This document shows, piece after piece, positions 21,526 to 33,054 of a stretch of 64,000 bases of DNA. Location of the stretch: assembly GCF_022024175.1 (NCBI RefSeq), contig NZ_CP091794.1:992001-1056000 (forward strand). The letters are read 5' to 3'. The position numbers and the translations under genes are program-made. The notes below the pieces were generated by a model that was not told where the DNA came from, did no database searches, and saw only the letters and a program-made list of their open reading frames with translations. Every line of letters starts with the position of its first letter. Position 1 is the first letter of the stretch. This DNA is from Prevotella communis. Its GTDB lineage: Bacteria > Bacteroidota > Bacteroidia > Bacteroidales > Bacteroidaceae.

Positions 21526-24057
21526 TTAAATCGTTGGTCCAATATATGAAGGGAGTAGTCCGCCCCAGTCGATGATAACACGCTGAATCATCTGACCTGG
21601 GTCGCCTGCAAGTCGCAACTCGTGGTAAGGGTGATTCTTGTTGACAGCGAAACGCAGGCGGCACACAGCACCGTTGCGCATCACCTGATCCTTCCACGTG
21701 CGGTCGTACTCCTTGAACTTGTTTTCAAAGACCTGCACAGGTGAGTCATCCACACTTACACCCACACGATTCTGCTTGCCTTTATACAGAGGCCAGAAGG
21801 GTACCGTATAGACAATAATATCTACGGAGTCACAATTTGGACTCTTGAACCAATAGAATATATCTTCCAAGGCTCCGTCTTCGGACTCCTTCGAAGGATC
21901 ACCAAACTGCACCACCTTTCCGTCGTAACCCAGACCGTGAACGATACGGGTACCCTCCGATGCATGTTGGCAATTTTGCAGGTCAATGACTTTACAATCT
22001 ATAGCGCTTCGGCCTCTGAGGGGCGTCAGCAATACGGCTTTCTCGCCAGCACCTTCAAAACGCTTCACTTCTGGCTTCTGGTAAAACTGGCATGTGTTGG
22101 TAAAACTGGTTGAGAGTGCCATCATACCATCCCATTTGCCATTGAGCTGTTTGTTATAGCGGCGGTTCAGGGCATTGATACTGTCGTAGGCTTCTTCCAT
22201 TTGGCGAGCGGCCCAGTTGGCTTCAGAGAAACGGCCTTTCTCTGCCAGCAACTGGTTGAGTTGCGCCATGAGAAACTTACGGTTCATCTGACAGGCAGCC
22301 TGAACAGGGAACTGCAGCAACTCGAAGAAGGCGGTGGCAAACTCTAGACTTTCTGCTCTCAACTCTGAACTTATCCGCTCCACCTCGTCGCTGATTCGCT
22401 GGTAGTCTGCCAATCGGCGCTGGGCCTCGTCGTAGTGCTCAAAGGAGAACTCGGTAGGCTTCAGACCCGTATGTGCCTTGTCGTCCCATTGATATTCCCA
22501 ACCCATAAACTCTGGCTTGCGGCTCCATGCCAGGCGATAATAGTCATCAAGGATGATTTGTAATTGAGAACTGAGAACTGAGAGTTGAGAGGTGTGATGA
22601 CCAAAGGTGCAAGCCAGGAATTCTGCCTGATGCTGATAGACCTTTTCAAAGTCAAAGGCGTTGATATCCCAAGCCATGTCAAAGAAAGTCTGCATGCCCA
22701 GTTCCATCGGCTTGATATCACCCACGTTGAGCAGCCAATAGCGGTCGGCACCGTTGTCGTAGGCCTTGCGCAGTTCCTCGTACATCAGAACGGGTGGGGT
22801 GGTGTTGAGCCACAGGTAGTCGTGAGGGGCACCTAGATATGACAGGTGGTAATAGACGCCTGAGCGACCTGAGCGTTTCTGCTCCTCTGGATTTGCCACG
22901 CGTTTCATGTAGCCGTAGTTGTCGTCTACCCATACAAGGGTGATGTCATCGGGTACCTTCAGCCCGTTCTCGTAGATATCCATCGTTTCCTTGTAGGGGA
23001 CGAAGATTTGCGGGATATCGCGGGCAAACCGGGACACACTATGTTTTTCCAGCAGTTCGCGCTGGTCCCTGATGACCTGCTCAATAAGGGGCACACGCTC
23101 GCTCATGGGCAGATTGCCGCGTATGCCCTCATCGTGGACACCACGCATGGCAACCGTGTAGATGTTTTCATATTTTGCGGCCTCGCCAAGGCGGTCGTCC
23201 CATTTCTTATAGATGGTCTCGCGATTGGTTTTGTAGTTCCATTCGCCGTCTCTGTTGCTGTCCCATTCGCTCTTTGCCGCATTATTCAGCAGCAGGGGTT
23301 CACAATGCGAGGTGGTGATAATGATGCCAAAGGAGTCGCAAACCACCTTACTCTCAGGATGCGAGTAGAAGGCTCCTGTACAGGAATGCATGGCAGGTGC
23401 CAGCATGTTGGCCCTGAGACGGAGAAGCAGTTCACATACTTTGGCATAAGTCCTGGGACCGATATCGCCCAGTTCCTTCTCAAAATGATTGGATGCCCAG
23501 GGTTTTAATCCCCAGTCCTCATCATTGATGAAGATGCCGCGATACTTGACTGCCGGTTCACCGGAGGCAAAGTAATCGCCGGATATTTGAATGGCTACAT
23601 CCGGATTCTTGCAGACAGGCACGTCAGCCCACCAGTACCAGGGCGATACACCCATACGCTCAGAGATATCGTAGATGCCGTAGATAGTTCCGCGTGTGTC
23701 GCTTCCGGCAATGACAAGGCGTGGCTCTTTCTCATTGGTCACGGTGAGGACATAGCTTTCCCACTTGCCTTTGAGGTCGGTTTCCTTGATAACGCCCTGT
23801 TTGATGAGTTTCTGGATGAGTGGACTCTTGCCATAGGTGCCTACGATGATTTGCGGGCCACGAACATTTTTTGTCGAGAGGGTAGGGCGGCATCCCGTCA
23901 CCCGTTCGGCATCAGCCTGCAAATCGCCTATGGCTCTTTTCACTTGAAGGGTTTCCTGCTTGTCGTATTTGATGGTCGCATTTTTAATACGGAAGATGTC
24001 AGCCCCCATCGCCATAATGGGCAGCATCATCAGTATGAGAAACAGGAATTTCTTCAT
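21526..24057 (-). CDS. GH115 alpha-glucuronidase (second copy)
   Basis: The start is MKKFLFL at 24057; a Met 7 codons upstream falls in the promoter. The 843-residue protein has a signal peptide (PIMAMGAD). GH115 landmarks are GTIYGIYDISERMGVSPWYWW, FINDEDWGLKPW, HCEPLLLNN, AMRGVHDEG, VWVDDNYGYMKR and LNVGDIKPMEL. Two short stretches look unlike the rest: SQLSVLSSQL (coded at about 22560-22592) and SSELRAESLEF (about 22340-22372). Both are encoded by near-repetitive DNA of the kind seen in intergenic repeats of this clade. It shares an operon with the HTCS gene, so it is likely induced directly by that regulator's ligand. Confidence 0.92.
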   Translation of the reverse strand: MKKFLFLILMMLPIMAMGADIFRIKNATIKYDKQETLQVKRAIGDLQADAERVTGCRPTLSTKNVRGPQIIVGTYGKSPLIQKLIKQGVIKETDLKGKWESYVLTVTNEKEPRLVIAGSDTRGTIYGIYDISERMGVSPWYWWADVPVCKNPDVAIQISGDYFASGEPAVKYRGIFINDEDWGLKPWASNHFEKELGDIGPRTYAKVCELLLRLRANMLAPAMHSCTGAFYSHPESKVVCDSFGIIITTSHCEPLLLNNAAKSEWDSNRDGEWNYKTNRETIYKKWDDRLGEAAKYENIYTVAMRGVHDEGIRGNLPMSERVPLIEQVIRDQRELLEKHSVSRFARDIPQIFVPYKETMDIYENGLKVPDDITLVWVDDNYGYMKRVANPEEQKRSGRSGVYYHLSYLGAPHDYLWLNTTPPVLMYEELRKAYDNGADRYWLLNVGDIKPMELGMQTFFDMAWDINAFDFEKVYQHQAEFLACTFGHHTSQLSVLSSQLQIILDDYYRLAWSRKPEFMGWEYQWDDKAHTGLKPTEFSFEHYDEAQRRLADYQRISDEVERISSELRAESLEFATAFFELLQFPVQAACQMNRKFLMAQLNQLLAEKGRFSEANWAARQMEEAYDSINALNRRYNKQLNGKWDGMMALSTSFTNTCQFYQKPEVKRFEGAGEKAVLLTPLRGRSAIDCKVIDLQNCQHASEGTRIVHGLGYDGKVVQFGDPSKESEDGALEDIFYWFKSPNCDSVDIIVYTVPFWPLYKGKQNRVGVSVDDSPVQVFENKFKEYDRTWKDQVMRNGAVCRLRFAVNKNHPYHELRLAGDPGQMIQRVIIDWGGLLPSYIGPTI

Positions 24058-24075
24058 CGTTTTAGTTATTTGCTG

Positions 24076-24106
24076 CAAAAGTACGCATTTTTATTGGAAA
24101 AACCAA
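24076..24106 (-). promoter_or_regulatory. Promoter of the GH115-HTCS operon
   Basis: TTGG (24106-24103), 19 bp, TACTTTTG (24083-24076) on the minus strand, 19 bp before the GH115 start. Confidence 0.65.
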
Positions 24107-24201
24107 TGATTAAATGTATCATAAAGTGTGTGAAAATGTTTCTTTGCCTGTTTTCGGCATTTTTTTAGACCATAAATCATCTGTAAACCAATTTTTTTTC
24201 C

Positions 24202-24209
24202 TACCTTTG
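24202..24209 (+). promoter_or_regulatory. -7 box of the GH95 gene
   Basis: TACCTTTG, 31 bp before the GH95 ATG and divergent from the GH115-HTCS promoter. The shared 184-bp region may hold sites for the HTCS regulator. Confidence 0.6.
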
Positions 24210-24240
24210 CACGGCCTAAACTATTTAAATCAATAACAAT

Positions 24241-26760
24241 ATGTTACGAAACCGTTTCGCATTTTTATTTCTGTTGGTTGTCGTTTCCTCAACGGCGATA
24301 GCCCAGAATCATCGTTTGTGGTATTCAAAGCCTGCCAGCCATTGGTTGGAAGCACTGCCTGTCGGTAACAGTCACATGGGTGCTATGATCTATGGCGGTA
24401 CTGATACGGAGGAGATCCAGCTCAATGAGGAGACTTTCTGGAGTGGTCAGCCCCACAATAATAACAGCACAGAGTCGCTGGAGGCTTTGTCAGAGGTGCG
24501 TAGCCTGATTTTCCAAGGCAAGGAGGGCGAGGCTGCCAAACTGATAGACCAGCATTTTGTCAAGGGGCCTCACGGCATGCGTTTCCTTCCCATGGGCAGC
24601 CTGAAGCTCTCGTTAGGCCATAATGACGTGACCAAGTATGAGCGTGCCCTGAACCTGGGTGATGCTACGGCCACTACCTCTTATATATATAATGGTGTGA
24701 AATACGAGCGCACGGTGTTCGCCTCTCAGGCCGACAGCGTGATTATTATCCAGTTGAAAGCCGGAAAGAAGGGTGCGCTGAGCTTTACGATGTCCTATCA
24801 GAGTCAGCTGCCTTTCAAGGTGACTTCAGAACATACTTGTCAGAATGCTCTGACTGCAGGTTCTGGGAATCATGGCGGACGCCTCATCGCCACGGTTCAA
24901 GGCGTTGAACAAGAGGGCGTTAAGGCTGGTCTGACTGCTGAGTGTCACGCCAGCGTGCGAGTGGAGGGTAAGGATGCCGGTATCTCGTTTGCCGACGGCA
25001 CGATTATCGTCCAGGATGCTACCGTGGCTACCATCTATATTTCTGCCGCCACCAATTTCGTGAACTATCACGATATCAGCGGCAATGCCACAAAGAAGAA
25101 CAAAAACCGTCTGAACCAGGCAGAGACGATGCGGTTCCCGCAGTTGCTGGCCCGTCATACCGCCAAATACAAGGAACAATACAATCGCGTATCATTGACG
25201 CTGCCTAAATCTGTAAACTCTGGTCTGGAGACCGACAAGCGTGTGGCTGCCTTTGAAAAGGATGCCAGCGACCTGGATATGGTGGCCCTGATGATGCAGT
25301 ATGGCCGTTATCTGCTGATCTCTTCAAGTCAGCCAGGCGGACAGGCTGCTAACCTGCAGGGCGTGTGGAACGATAACGTGAATGCTCCCTGGGATTCGAA
25401 ATACACCATTAATATCAATGCTGAGATGAACTACTGGCCTGCTTTGGTGGGCAATCTCGCAGAGACACAGGAACCTTTCTTCTCAATGATTAAGGACCTG
25501 AGCGAGACGGGTGCAAAGACTGCCAAGGATATGTATAACTGTAAAGGTTGGGTGGCCCATCACAACACGGACCTTTGGCGTATTGCAGGTCCTGTGGATG
25601 GTACACCTTGGGGTATGTTCCCCACTGGAGGCGCTTGGATGACGACCCACATCTGGCAGCATTATCTCTATACGGGCGACAAGGACTTCCTGAAGCAATG
25701 GTATCCTGTGCTGAAAGGTGCGGCCGACTTCCTGCTTGACTATATGCAGGTATATCCTGCAGGCGGCGAGGTGAAACAGGCTGCAGGATGGCTGATGACC
25801 GTTCCAACGGTATCGCCTGAGCATGGACCTCGTGGTAAGAATACCAATGTGACAGCTGGTTCTACCATGGATAACCAGATTGCCTTTGATGTGCTCTCGC
25901 AAACGCTTCAAGCTGCCAAGGTGCTGGGTGAAGATGAAAAATACATCTCAAACCTCAAATTCCAGATGTCCAATCTTCCTCCTATGCAGATAGGACGTTA
26001 CGGACAGTTGCAGGAGTGGCTGATTGATGCCGACGACCCCAGGGACGAACATCGTCATATCTCACATCTCTATGGCCTGTATCCCTCCAATCAGATATCT
26101 CCCTATTCTCATCCCGATCTCTTTACGGCTGCAGCCAATACACTGAACCAGCGTGGTGATATGGCTACGGGTTGGAGCTTGGGCTGGAAGACGAATTTCT
26201 GGGCTCGTATGCTCGATGGCGATCATGCTTTCCGCATCATCAAGAATATGTTGCATCTGTTGCCGGATGACCGTTCTGCGCGCCAGCATCCTAATGGACG
26301 TACCTATCCCAACCTTTTTGATGCGCATCCGCCCTTCCAGATTGATGGAAACTTCGGTGTGTCGGCTGGTATCTGTGAGATGTTGCTGCAGAGTCATGAC
26401 GGTGCCGTTCAGCTGTTGCCTGCTTTGCCCAAAGACTGGAAGACTGGTGAGGTGAAGGGGCTGCGTGCACGTGGCGGATTCGTCGTTGACGAAACCTGGA
26501 ATGGAGGAGAACTTCGTGATGTCGTGGTTCGCTCAACCATTGGTGGCACGTTGCGCCTGCGCTCGTATGTGCCTTTGAAAGGCAAGGGACTGAAAGAGGC
26601 CAGCGGAGAATGCCCGAATAGTCTGCTGGCACCTGCGGAAATCCGTACCCCACTAAAGTCGGCAGAACTGAAAGACTTTACCCTGCGTCCTTTGCAGCGC
26701 ATCTATGAATATGACGTAGAAACGGTTGCTGGCGAGACATATCGCTTCGAAAAACAGTAA
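24241..26760 (+). CDS. GH95 alpha-L-fucosidase or alpha-L-galactosidase
   Basis: This 839-residue exported enzyme (signal peptide to STAIAQ) has the GH95 layout: an N-terminal beta-sandwich domain ([25 protein letters not shown]), a linker, an (alpha/alpha)6 barrel and a C-terminal beta domain. Conserved active-site segments are [12 protein letters not shown] (the two Asn residues that activate water), EWLIDADDP (acid Glu) and FQIDGNFG (Asp). GH95 includes alpha-1,2-L-fucosidases and alpha-L-galactosidases; the second is known from Bacteroidetes xylan loci, but sequence alone does not decide it here. It is monocistronic, with a promoter upstream and a strong terminator downstream. [11 protein letters not shown] (about 25945-25980) looks like a repeat-derived insertion. 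Confidence 0.9.
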   Translation: MLRNRFAFLFLLVVVSSTAIAQNHRLWYSKPASHWLEALPVGNSHMGAMIYGGTDTEEIQLNEETFWSGQPHNNNSTESLEALSEVRSLIFQGKEGEAAKLIDQHFVKGPHGMRFLPMGSLKLSLGHNDVTKYERALNLGDATATTSYIYNGVKYERTVFASQADSVIIIQLKAGKKGALSFTMSYQSQLPFKVTSEHTCQNALTAGSGNHGGRLIATVQGVEQEGVKAGLTAECHASVRVEGKDAGISFADGTIIVQDATVATIYISAATNFVNYHDISGNATKKNKNRLNQAETMRFPQLLARHTAKYKEQYNRVSLTLPKSVNSGLETDKRVAAFEKDASDLDMVALMMQYGRYLLISSSQPGGQAANLQGVWNDNVNAPWDSKYTININAEMNYWPALVGNLAETQEPFFSMIKDLSETGAKTAKDMYNCKGWVAHHNTDLWRIAGPVDGTPWGMFPTGGAWMTTHIWQHYLYTGDKDFLKQWYPVLKGAADFLLDYMQVYPAGGEVKQAAGWLMTVPTVSPEHGPRGKNTNVTAGSTMDNQIAFDVLSQTLQAAKVLGEDEKYISNLKFQMSNLPPMQIGRYGQLQEWLIDADDPRDEHRHISHLYGLYPSNQISPYSHPDLFTAAANTLNQRGDMATGWSLGWKTNFWARMLDGDHAFRIIKNMLHLLPDDRSARQHPNGRTYPNLFDAHPPFQIDGNFGVSAGICEMLLQSHDGAVQLLPALPKDWKTGEVKGLRARGGFVVDETWNGGELRDVVVRSTIGGTLRLRSYVPLKGKGLKEASGECPNSLLAPAEIRTPLKSAELKDFTLRPLQRIYEYDVETVAGETYRFEKQ

Positions 26761-26781
26761 AATGAGACGAAAAGAAAAGAA

Positions 26782-26818
26782 AGCGACACATCCGACTTAA
26801 GGGTGTGTCGCTTTTTTT
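26782..26818 (+). terminator. Rho-independent terminator after GH95
   Basis: AGCGACACA (26782-26790) pairs with TGTGTCGCT (26804-26812), followed directly by a run of T. Confidence 0.93.
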
Positions 26819-26821
26819 GTG

Positions 26822-26829
26822 TAATTTTG
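26822..26829 (+). promoter_or_regulatory. -7 box of the GH10-CE1 gene
   Basis: TAATTTTG immediately downstream of the GH95 terminator and 50 bp before the GH10-CE1 ATG. The -33 position would lie within the terminator hairpin. Confidence 0.5.
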
Positions 26830-26870
26830 CATCGCAAATATCGTTAGTGATAACTTTAAACCATTTTTAA

Positions 26871-29048
<2,178 letters not shown>

Positions 29049-29083
29049 ATAAGGATTGTAACATAATTTAAATATAACGAAAC

Positions 29084-29115
29084 AAAATGCGGCACTCGTT
29101 GCCGCATTTTTTTAT
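29084..29115 (+). terminator. Rho-independent terminator after GH10-CE1
   Basis: AAAATGCGGCA (29084-29094) pairs with TGCCGCATTTT (29100-29110) around a 5-nt loop and is followed by T residues. Confidence 0.92.
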
Positions 29116-29123
29116 TATCTTTG
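29116..29123 (+). promoter_or_regulatory. -7 box of the CotH-like gene
   Basis: TATCTTTG, 16 bp before the ATG at 29140; it begins where the preceding terminator T-run ends. Confidence 0.55.
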
Positions 29124-29139
29124 CACCCAAAAACCAATA

Positions 29140-31476
29140 ATGATGAAAAAATATCTACTACTTACAGAATTGACATTTCTTACATTTATGACTGCTGTTA
29201 CGACAGCCTTGGCCCAGCCCAAATTCAACCACCCACATCAGTTGATTGATGGTGCAAAGAGCATCAGCGTCACGATTAGTGGCGATGCATCTGCTATCAT
29301 TCACTATACCACAGATGGCAGCACACCAACGAAGAATAGTCCTAAATACACGGCTCCGCTGCAACTCACCAAGACAACAATCCTTCGTGCTGTCGAAGAG
29401 ATTGGTGATTCTCTGTCACCCGTTGCCACAACCAGTTATATCTTTGTTAATTCCGTACTTAGTCAATCCAATACCCCTGCGGGCTATCCCTCTGAGTGGG
29501 GAAGCTATACGCAGATCAGCGGTACTGCGAAGGCTGATTATGAGATGGATCCTGAGATGACGGGTAATAGTACCTTGCGGCCTAAGATTATTGAGGGCCT
29601 GAAACAGCTGCCCGTTCTGAGCATCGTTTCCGATAAGGATAATTTCTTCAGTCATGAGAATGATGAGGAACGAGGTGGTATCTATATCTTCACAGGTCCT
29701 CCGGTAGGTGATGCTACAGGTCATGGCTGGACGCGCCCTGCCAGCGTGGAACTCTTTGGCGGTCCTCAGCAGCATGACCTGAGTACGAGTTGTGGCATCC
29801 GTCTGCATGGCGGACATGGCCGCTTGGCAGAGAAAAACCCCAAGCACTCTTTCCGTCTGGTATTCAAGGAGAAATATGGTCCTAAGACGCTGAAGTACCC
29901 GCTCTTTGGTGAGGACGAACCTGCGAAGTTCGACCAGCTTGTGCTGCGTTGCCATTTCGGTAATGCCTGGCAACACTGGGGCGAGGATAACCGTCAGCGT
30001 GCGCAGTATACACGAGATGTATGGGCACGTCGCATCCAGAGGAAAATGGGACACACCAGTGTGAATGCCCTTTATGTCCATTTGTTTATCAATGGCATGT
30101 ATTGGGGACTCTACAATATTGCCGAACGTGTGGACGGCCAGTTCGGCAAGGACCATCTTGGTGGCAAGAAGGAGGATATAGATGTCGTCAAGATTGAGGA
30201 GGATGGCGGAAATCATATTGAGGCCAGCGAAGGCACACTTGATGCGTGGGAGAAAATGAATGATGTCGTGGCCCGTGCTGCTGATGATACCTATTACCAG
30301 AAACTCGATTCCCTGCTTGATATTGGTAACTTCATCGATTATATGCTCATCAATCAGTATGCAGGTAATACAGACTGGAATCATCATAACTGGTATGCTA
30401 TCCGTCGCCATAACAATGACTCTACGGCAAGCGAGGGATTCAAGTTCCTTTGCTGGGATAGTGAACTGATTCTGATGAATGTCAATGAGAACGTGGCTTC
30501 TGGTGCTGTCAGCAGGGACAAGGAAGGTGCTGTTACGGCCATTTACCGCAATCTGTTGCAGAATCCTCAGTTCGCAAAGCGCTATGTACGTCGTGCTAAA
30601 GAGGTACTGGCTAATGATGGATTGCTGGGTGAGAAGTCTGTCGTTGATGTATGGGACAGTCTCTATTACACGATTGACAAGGCTCTTTATGATGAGGCTG
30701 CCCGTTGGGGCGACTACCGCCGGGATGTCCATCGCTATAGTTCTGCAGGCAAACTGTATACTGTTGACGAGTTCTATATCCCTGAACGCAACCGACTGTT
30801 GACGGAGTATTTTCCTAATCGTAGCGCCAGGGTCCTGAATGATATCCTGAGCTATGTGAACATTGACGACTTTGAGGCTCCTGAGGAGTGGATACCTCTG
30901 ACGAAGGACATGTTCTGCGAGTGGAATGGCACAGGTGCTGATGCAAGCCAGACAAAGGCCTGGAATGCAGACTGGAACCTGAATAAGTCGTTGAGTGGCG
31001 GTAACGTCGTTGTAGGTTCCACTTCTGTGACTTACAATCAGTTTGCCGACCTCAGTCAGTACGACCGTCTGATCGTTCGGGGATCGGGTAGTGGACTGCG
31101 TATCATTGCCAACCGCCTTGTGGATCATGGTCCCTATAAGCAGTTCATTACCGATGTGAATGAACGGAGCACCTACTGGGATTCAGAATATGGTGTGATT
31201 TCTATTCCATTGGAGCAGATTGCTGCTATGGACGATTCCAACGGTAATAAACGCGTTGATGGTTTTGTACATCTGAATACCATCAAGGTTAATAGTGGTG
31301 GCCAGCTCACGGTGAAAGGCATGTATCTGGTTCCGAAGTCTGAAGTCACGACTGTTAATATGGCTAAATATGACCATATCAATGATAATAAGTATTACAA
31401 CTTGAATGGACAGGTAGTGGAACATCCTGTGAAAGGAATGTATATCAGAAACGGCCGGAAGGTCGTCATTCGATAA
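29140..31476 (+). CDS. Exported CotH-like protein with chitobiase-type Ig domain
   Basis: The 778-residue protein has a signal peptide (TTALAQ) and an N-terminal beta-hexosaminidase C-terminal-like Ig domain (about 30-105, HYTTDGSTPTKNSP). A CotH kinase-like domain (about 150-560) shows GIRLHGGHGR, FRLVFKEKYG, GLYNIAERVDG, NTDWNHHNWY and CWDSELIL. A C-terminal beta domain and the tail NLNGQ ... GMYIRNGRKVVIR follow. CotH proteins of spores and some bacteria are atypical protein kinases. In Bacteroidetes polysaccharide loci the exported versions have no settled function, and kinase activity outside the cytoplasm is doubtful. The tail resembles that of the CE1-like esterase, pointing to a shared export or anchoring route. 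Confidence 0.8.
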   Translation: MMKKYLLLTELTFLTFMTAVTTALAQPKFNHPHQLIDGAKSISVTISGDASAIIHYTTDGSTPTKNSPKYTAPLQLTKTTILRAVEEIGDSLSPVATTSYIFVNSVLSQSNTPAGYPSEWGSYTQISGTAKADYEMDPEMTGNSTLRPKIIEGLKQLPVLSIVSDKDNFFSHENDEERGGIYIFTGPPVGDATGHGWTRPASVELFGGPQQHDLSTSCGIRLHGGHGRLAEKNPKHSFRLVFKEKYGPKTLKYPLFGEDEPAKFDQLVLRCHFGNAWQHWGEDNRQRAQYTRDVWARRIQRKMGHTSVNALYVHLFINGMYWGLYNIAERVDGQFGKDHLGGKKEDIDVVKIEEDGGNHIEASEGTLDAWEKMNDVVARAADDTYYQKLDSLLDIGNFIDYMLINQYAGNTDWNHHNWYAIRRHNNDSTASEGFKFLCWDSELILMNVNENVASGAVSRDKEGAVTAIYRNLLQNPQFAKRYVRRAKEVLANDGLLGEKSVVDVWDSLYYTIDKALYDEAARWGDYRRDVHRYSSAGKLYTVDEFYIPERNRLLTEYFPNRSARVLNDILSYVNIDDFEAPEEWIPLTKDMFCEWNGTGADASQTKAWNADWNLNKSLSGGNVVVGSTSVTYNQFADLSQYDRLIVRGSGSGLRIIANRLVDHGPYKQFITDVNERSTYWDSEYGVISIPLEQIAAMDDSNGNKRVDGFVHLNTIKVNSGGQLTVKGMYLVPKSEVTTVNMAKYDHINDNKYYNLNGQVVEHPVKGMYIRNGRKVVIR

Positions 31477-31566
31477 AGCATAAAGATTAATCGACGAGGG
31501 GTGCAAAGATAACTTTTTTTCAGAAAAGTTTGTGTGTAGAAACAACGCTCTTTTTGAAAAAATGGT

Positions 31567-31574
31567 TAACTTTG
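31567..31574 (+). promoter_or_regulatory. -7 box of the tandem sensor genes
   Basis: TAACTTTG, 10 bp before the ATG at 31585, implying a very short or absent 5' leader. Confidence 0.5.
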
Positions 31575-31584
31575 CACTCAGTTT

Positions 31585-33054
31585 ATGAAGAACCTGATCT
31601 TAGCGATACGCAAATCCCTTTCAGCAAGATTAAGTCTTTGTGTTGTGGGATTCGTGGCCATATTTTTTATGGCGGCTCTCTTGGTTATGTTCTATTATGC
31701 CCGTACAGCCGTGAAGAAAGAGGCTTTGGCAAAGTCTGAGGCTGCCTTGGACGGTATGATACAGCAAATTGATAATCGTTTGCGTACTGTAGAAAAGGCT
31801 TCCATAAACATACACTGGAATGTAGAGCATCATGTTAATGAGCCTGCAACTCTGCAATACCTCACCCGTAAGATGTTGGATAGCAATCCCAGTATTGTAG
31901 GATGTGCTATTGCGTTAGACCCTTCTTTCTGTGAGGATAAAGACTGCCAGACTTTATTCTGTTCTTATCGTGGCACCGACTCTATCTCTATGTCTGATCA
32001 TTTTGGAAACCGTCCCTATACAGAACAGGAATGGTATTCCTTGCCATATTCTACCGGTGAGGCCCAGTGGAGCGACCCTACGATAGAAAACCTGCGTGGT
32101 GGATATCCGATTATGGGTTATAGCATCCCCATCAGACAGCATGAGCGTGTTATCGGTGTCTTTGTGTCGGCCATTTCCTTGGAGTGGCTGTCGCATACGA
32201 TTGAAGCTGCGCGCCCCTTCCCGCGTACATTTTGTTCTTTGATGAATCAGAGTGGTGCGTTTATCATCCATCCCGATTCGTCCTATTTGCAGGCGCGTAC
32301 CATCTATGAACAGCTGGAAGAATACCCTGATCAAAATCTGCAGCAGTTGACTGATGTGATGTTGAAGGGTAATACTGGCCATATGTCCCTGACCTTATAT
32401 GGCGCTCCCAGTTATGTATTCTATAAGCCCTATAGAAACACGGGATGGACAGCCAATATCGTCAGCATGAAGTCGGATGTCTTTGATACATACGACCGCT
32501 TGCTGAAACGAATGATTCTTATTATGGCTGGCGGCATGCTGGTCTTGCTGTTGTACTGTTCGTATTACATCCATTTCCAGTTGCGCCCGCTACGAATGCT
32601 CGACCTCTCTGCTCAGCGTCTGGCAGCAGGCCATTTTGACAAGCCCATTGCAGACAGCTACCGAAAGGATGAGGTCGGTGCCTTGCAGAAGAGCTTCCGT
32701 GCCATGCAGCGTTCATTAGGTCGTTATCTGGCTACCATCGAACAGCGCAAGACTGTTCTTGACCGTCAGAATGATGCTTTGCGTGTGGCCCGCGAGAAAG
32801 TACGTGAGGCCGACAGGCTGAAATCTGTTTTCGTACATAATATGACTGGTCAGATGGTGCAACCTGTGACCCGAATCAATACATTGGTAGATACTATCTC
32901 CAAGGAACATGACCACTTGAAGCATGAGGAAGTGGCTGAGATGGTCAACGAAATGGCTGAACACACACATTCTGTCACTCAGTTGCTTGACAAGACCATT
33001 GAAGTTTCCTTGAATAATCAAACTGTGAATCCTGATGACAATACCAATACGTAA
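31585..33054 (+). CDS. Cache-HAMP sensor with degenerate histidine-kinase core
   Basis: This 489-residue membrane protein has an N-terminal helix (about 18-40), a double-Cache extracytoplasmic domain (about 45-305), a second helix (about 312-332), a HAMP domain (about 335-388) and a coiled coil. The final HisKA-like segment reads FVHNMTGQMVQPVTR. The equivalent in the next gene is NILHQIRTPLNII, so the His is kept but the following E/QIRTPL core is lost. No HATPase domain follows: the protein ends about 80 residues later. It cannot autophosphorylate alone. The next gene overlaps it by 20 bp and encodes a full paralogue, so it may act as a heteromeric partner or decoy. This pairing is inference from layout. 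Confidence 0.8.
   Translation: MKNLILAIRKSLSARLSLCVVGFVAIFFMAALLVMFYYARTAVKKEALAKSEAALDGMIQQIDNRLRTVEKASINIHWNVEHHVNEPATLQYLTRKMLDSNPSIVGCAIALDPSFCEDKDCQTLFCSYRGTDSISMSDHFGNRPYTEQEWYSLPYSTGEAQWSDPTIENLRGGYPIMGYSIPIRQHERVIGVFVSAISLEWLSHTIEAARPFPRTFCSLMNQSGAFIIHPDSSYLQARTIYEQLEEYPDQNLQQLTDVMLKGNTGHMSLTLYGAPSYVFYKPYRNTGWTANIVSMKSDVFDTYDRLLKRMILIMAGGMLVLLLYCSYYIHFQLRPLRMLDLSAQRLAAGHFDKPIADSYRKDEVGALQKSFRAMQRSLGRYLATIEQRKTVLDRQNDALRVAREKVREADRLKSVFVHNMTGQMVQPVTRINTLVDTISKEHDHLKHEEVAEMVNEMAEHTHSVTQLLDKTIEVSLNNQTVNPDDNTNT

Noticed and set aside
29416..31128. 570-codon minus-strand frame opposite the CotH-like gene
   Set aside because: No recognisable domain and no promoter; the plus-strand protein has a signal peptide and CotH motifs.
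31504..31511. TATCTTTG on the minus strand just after the CotH-like gene
   Set aside because: It points into the end of a convergent gene with no minus-strand gene to serve and no good -33 box.
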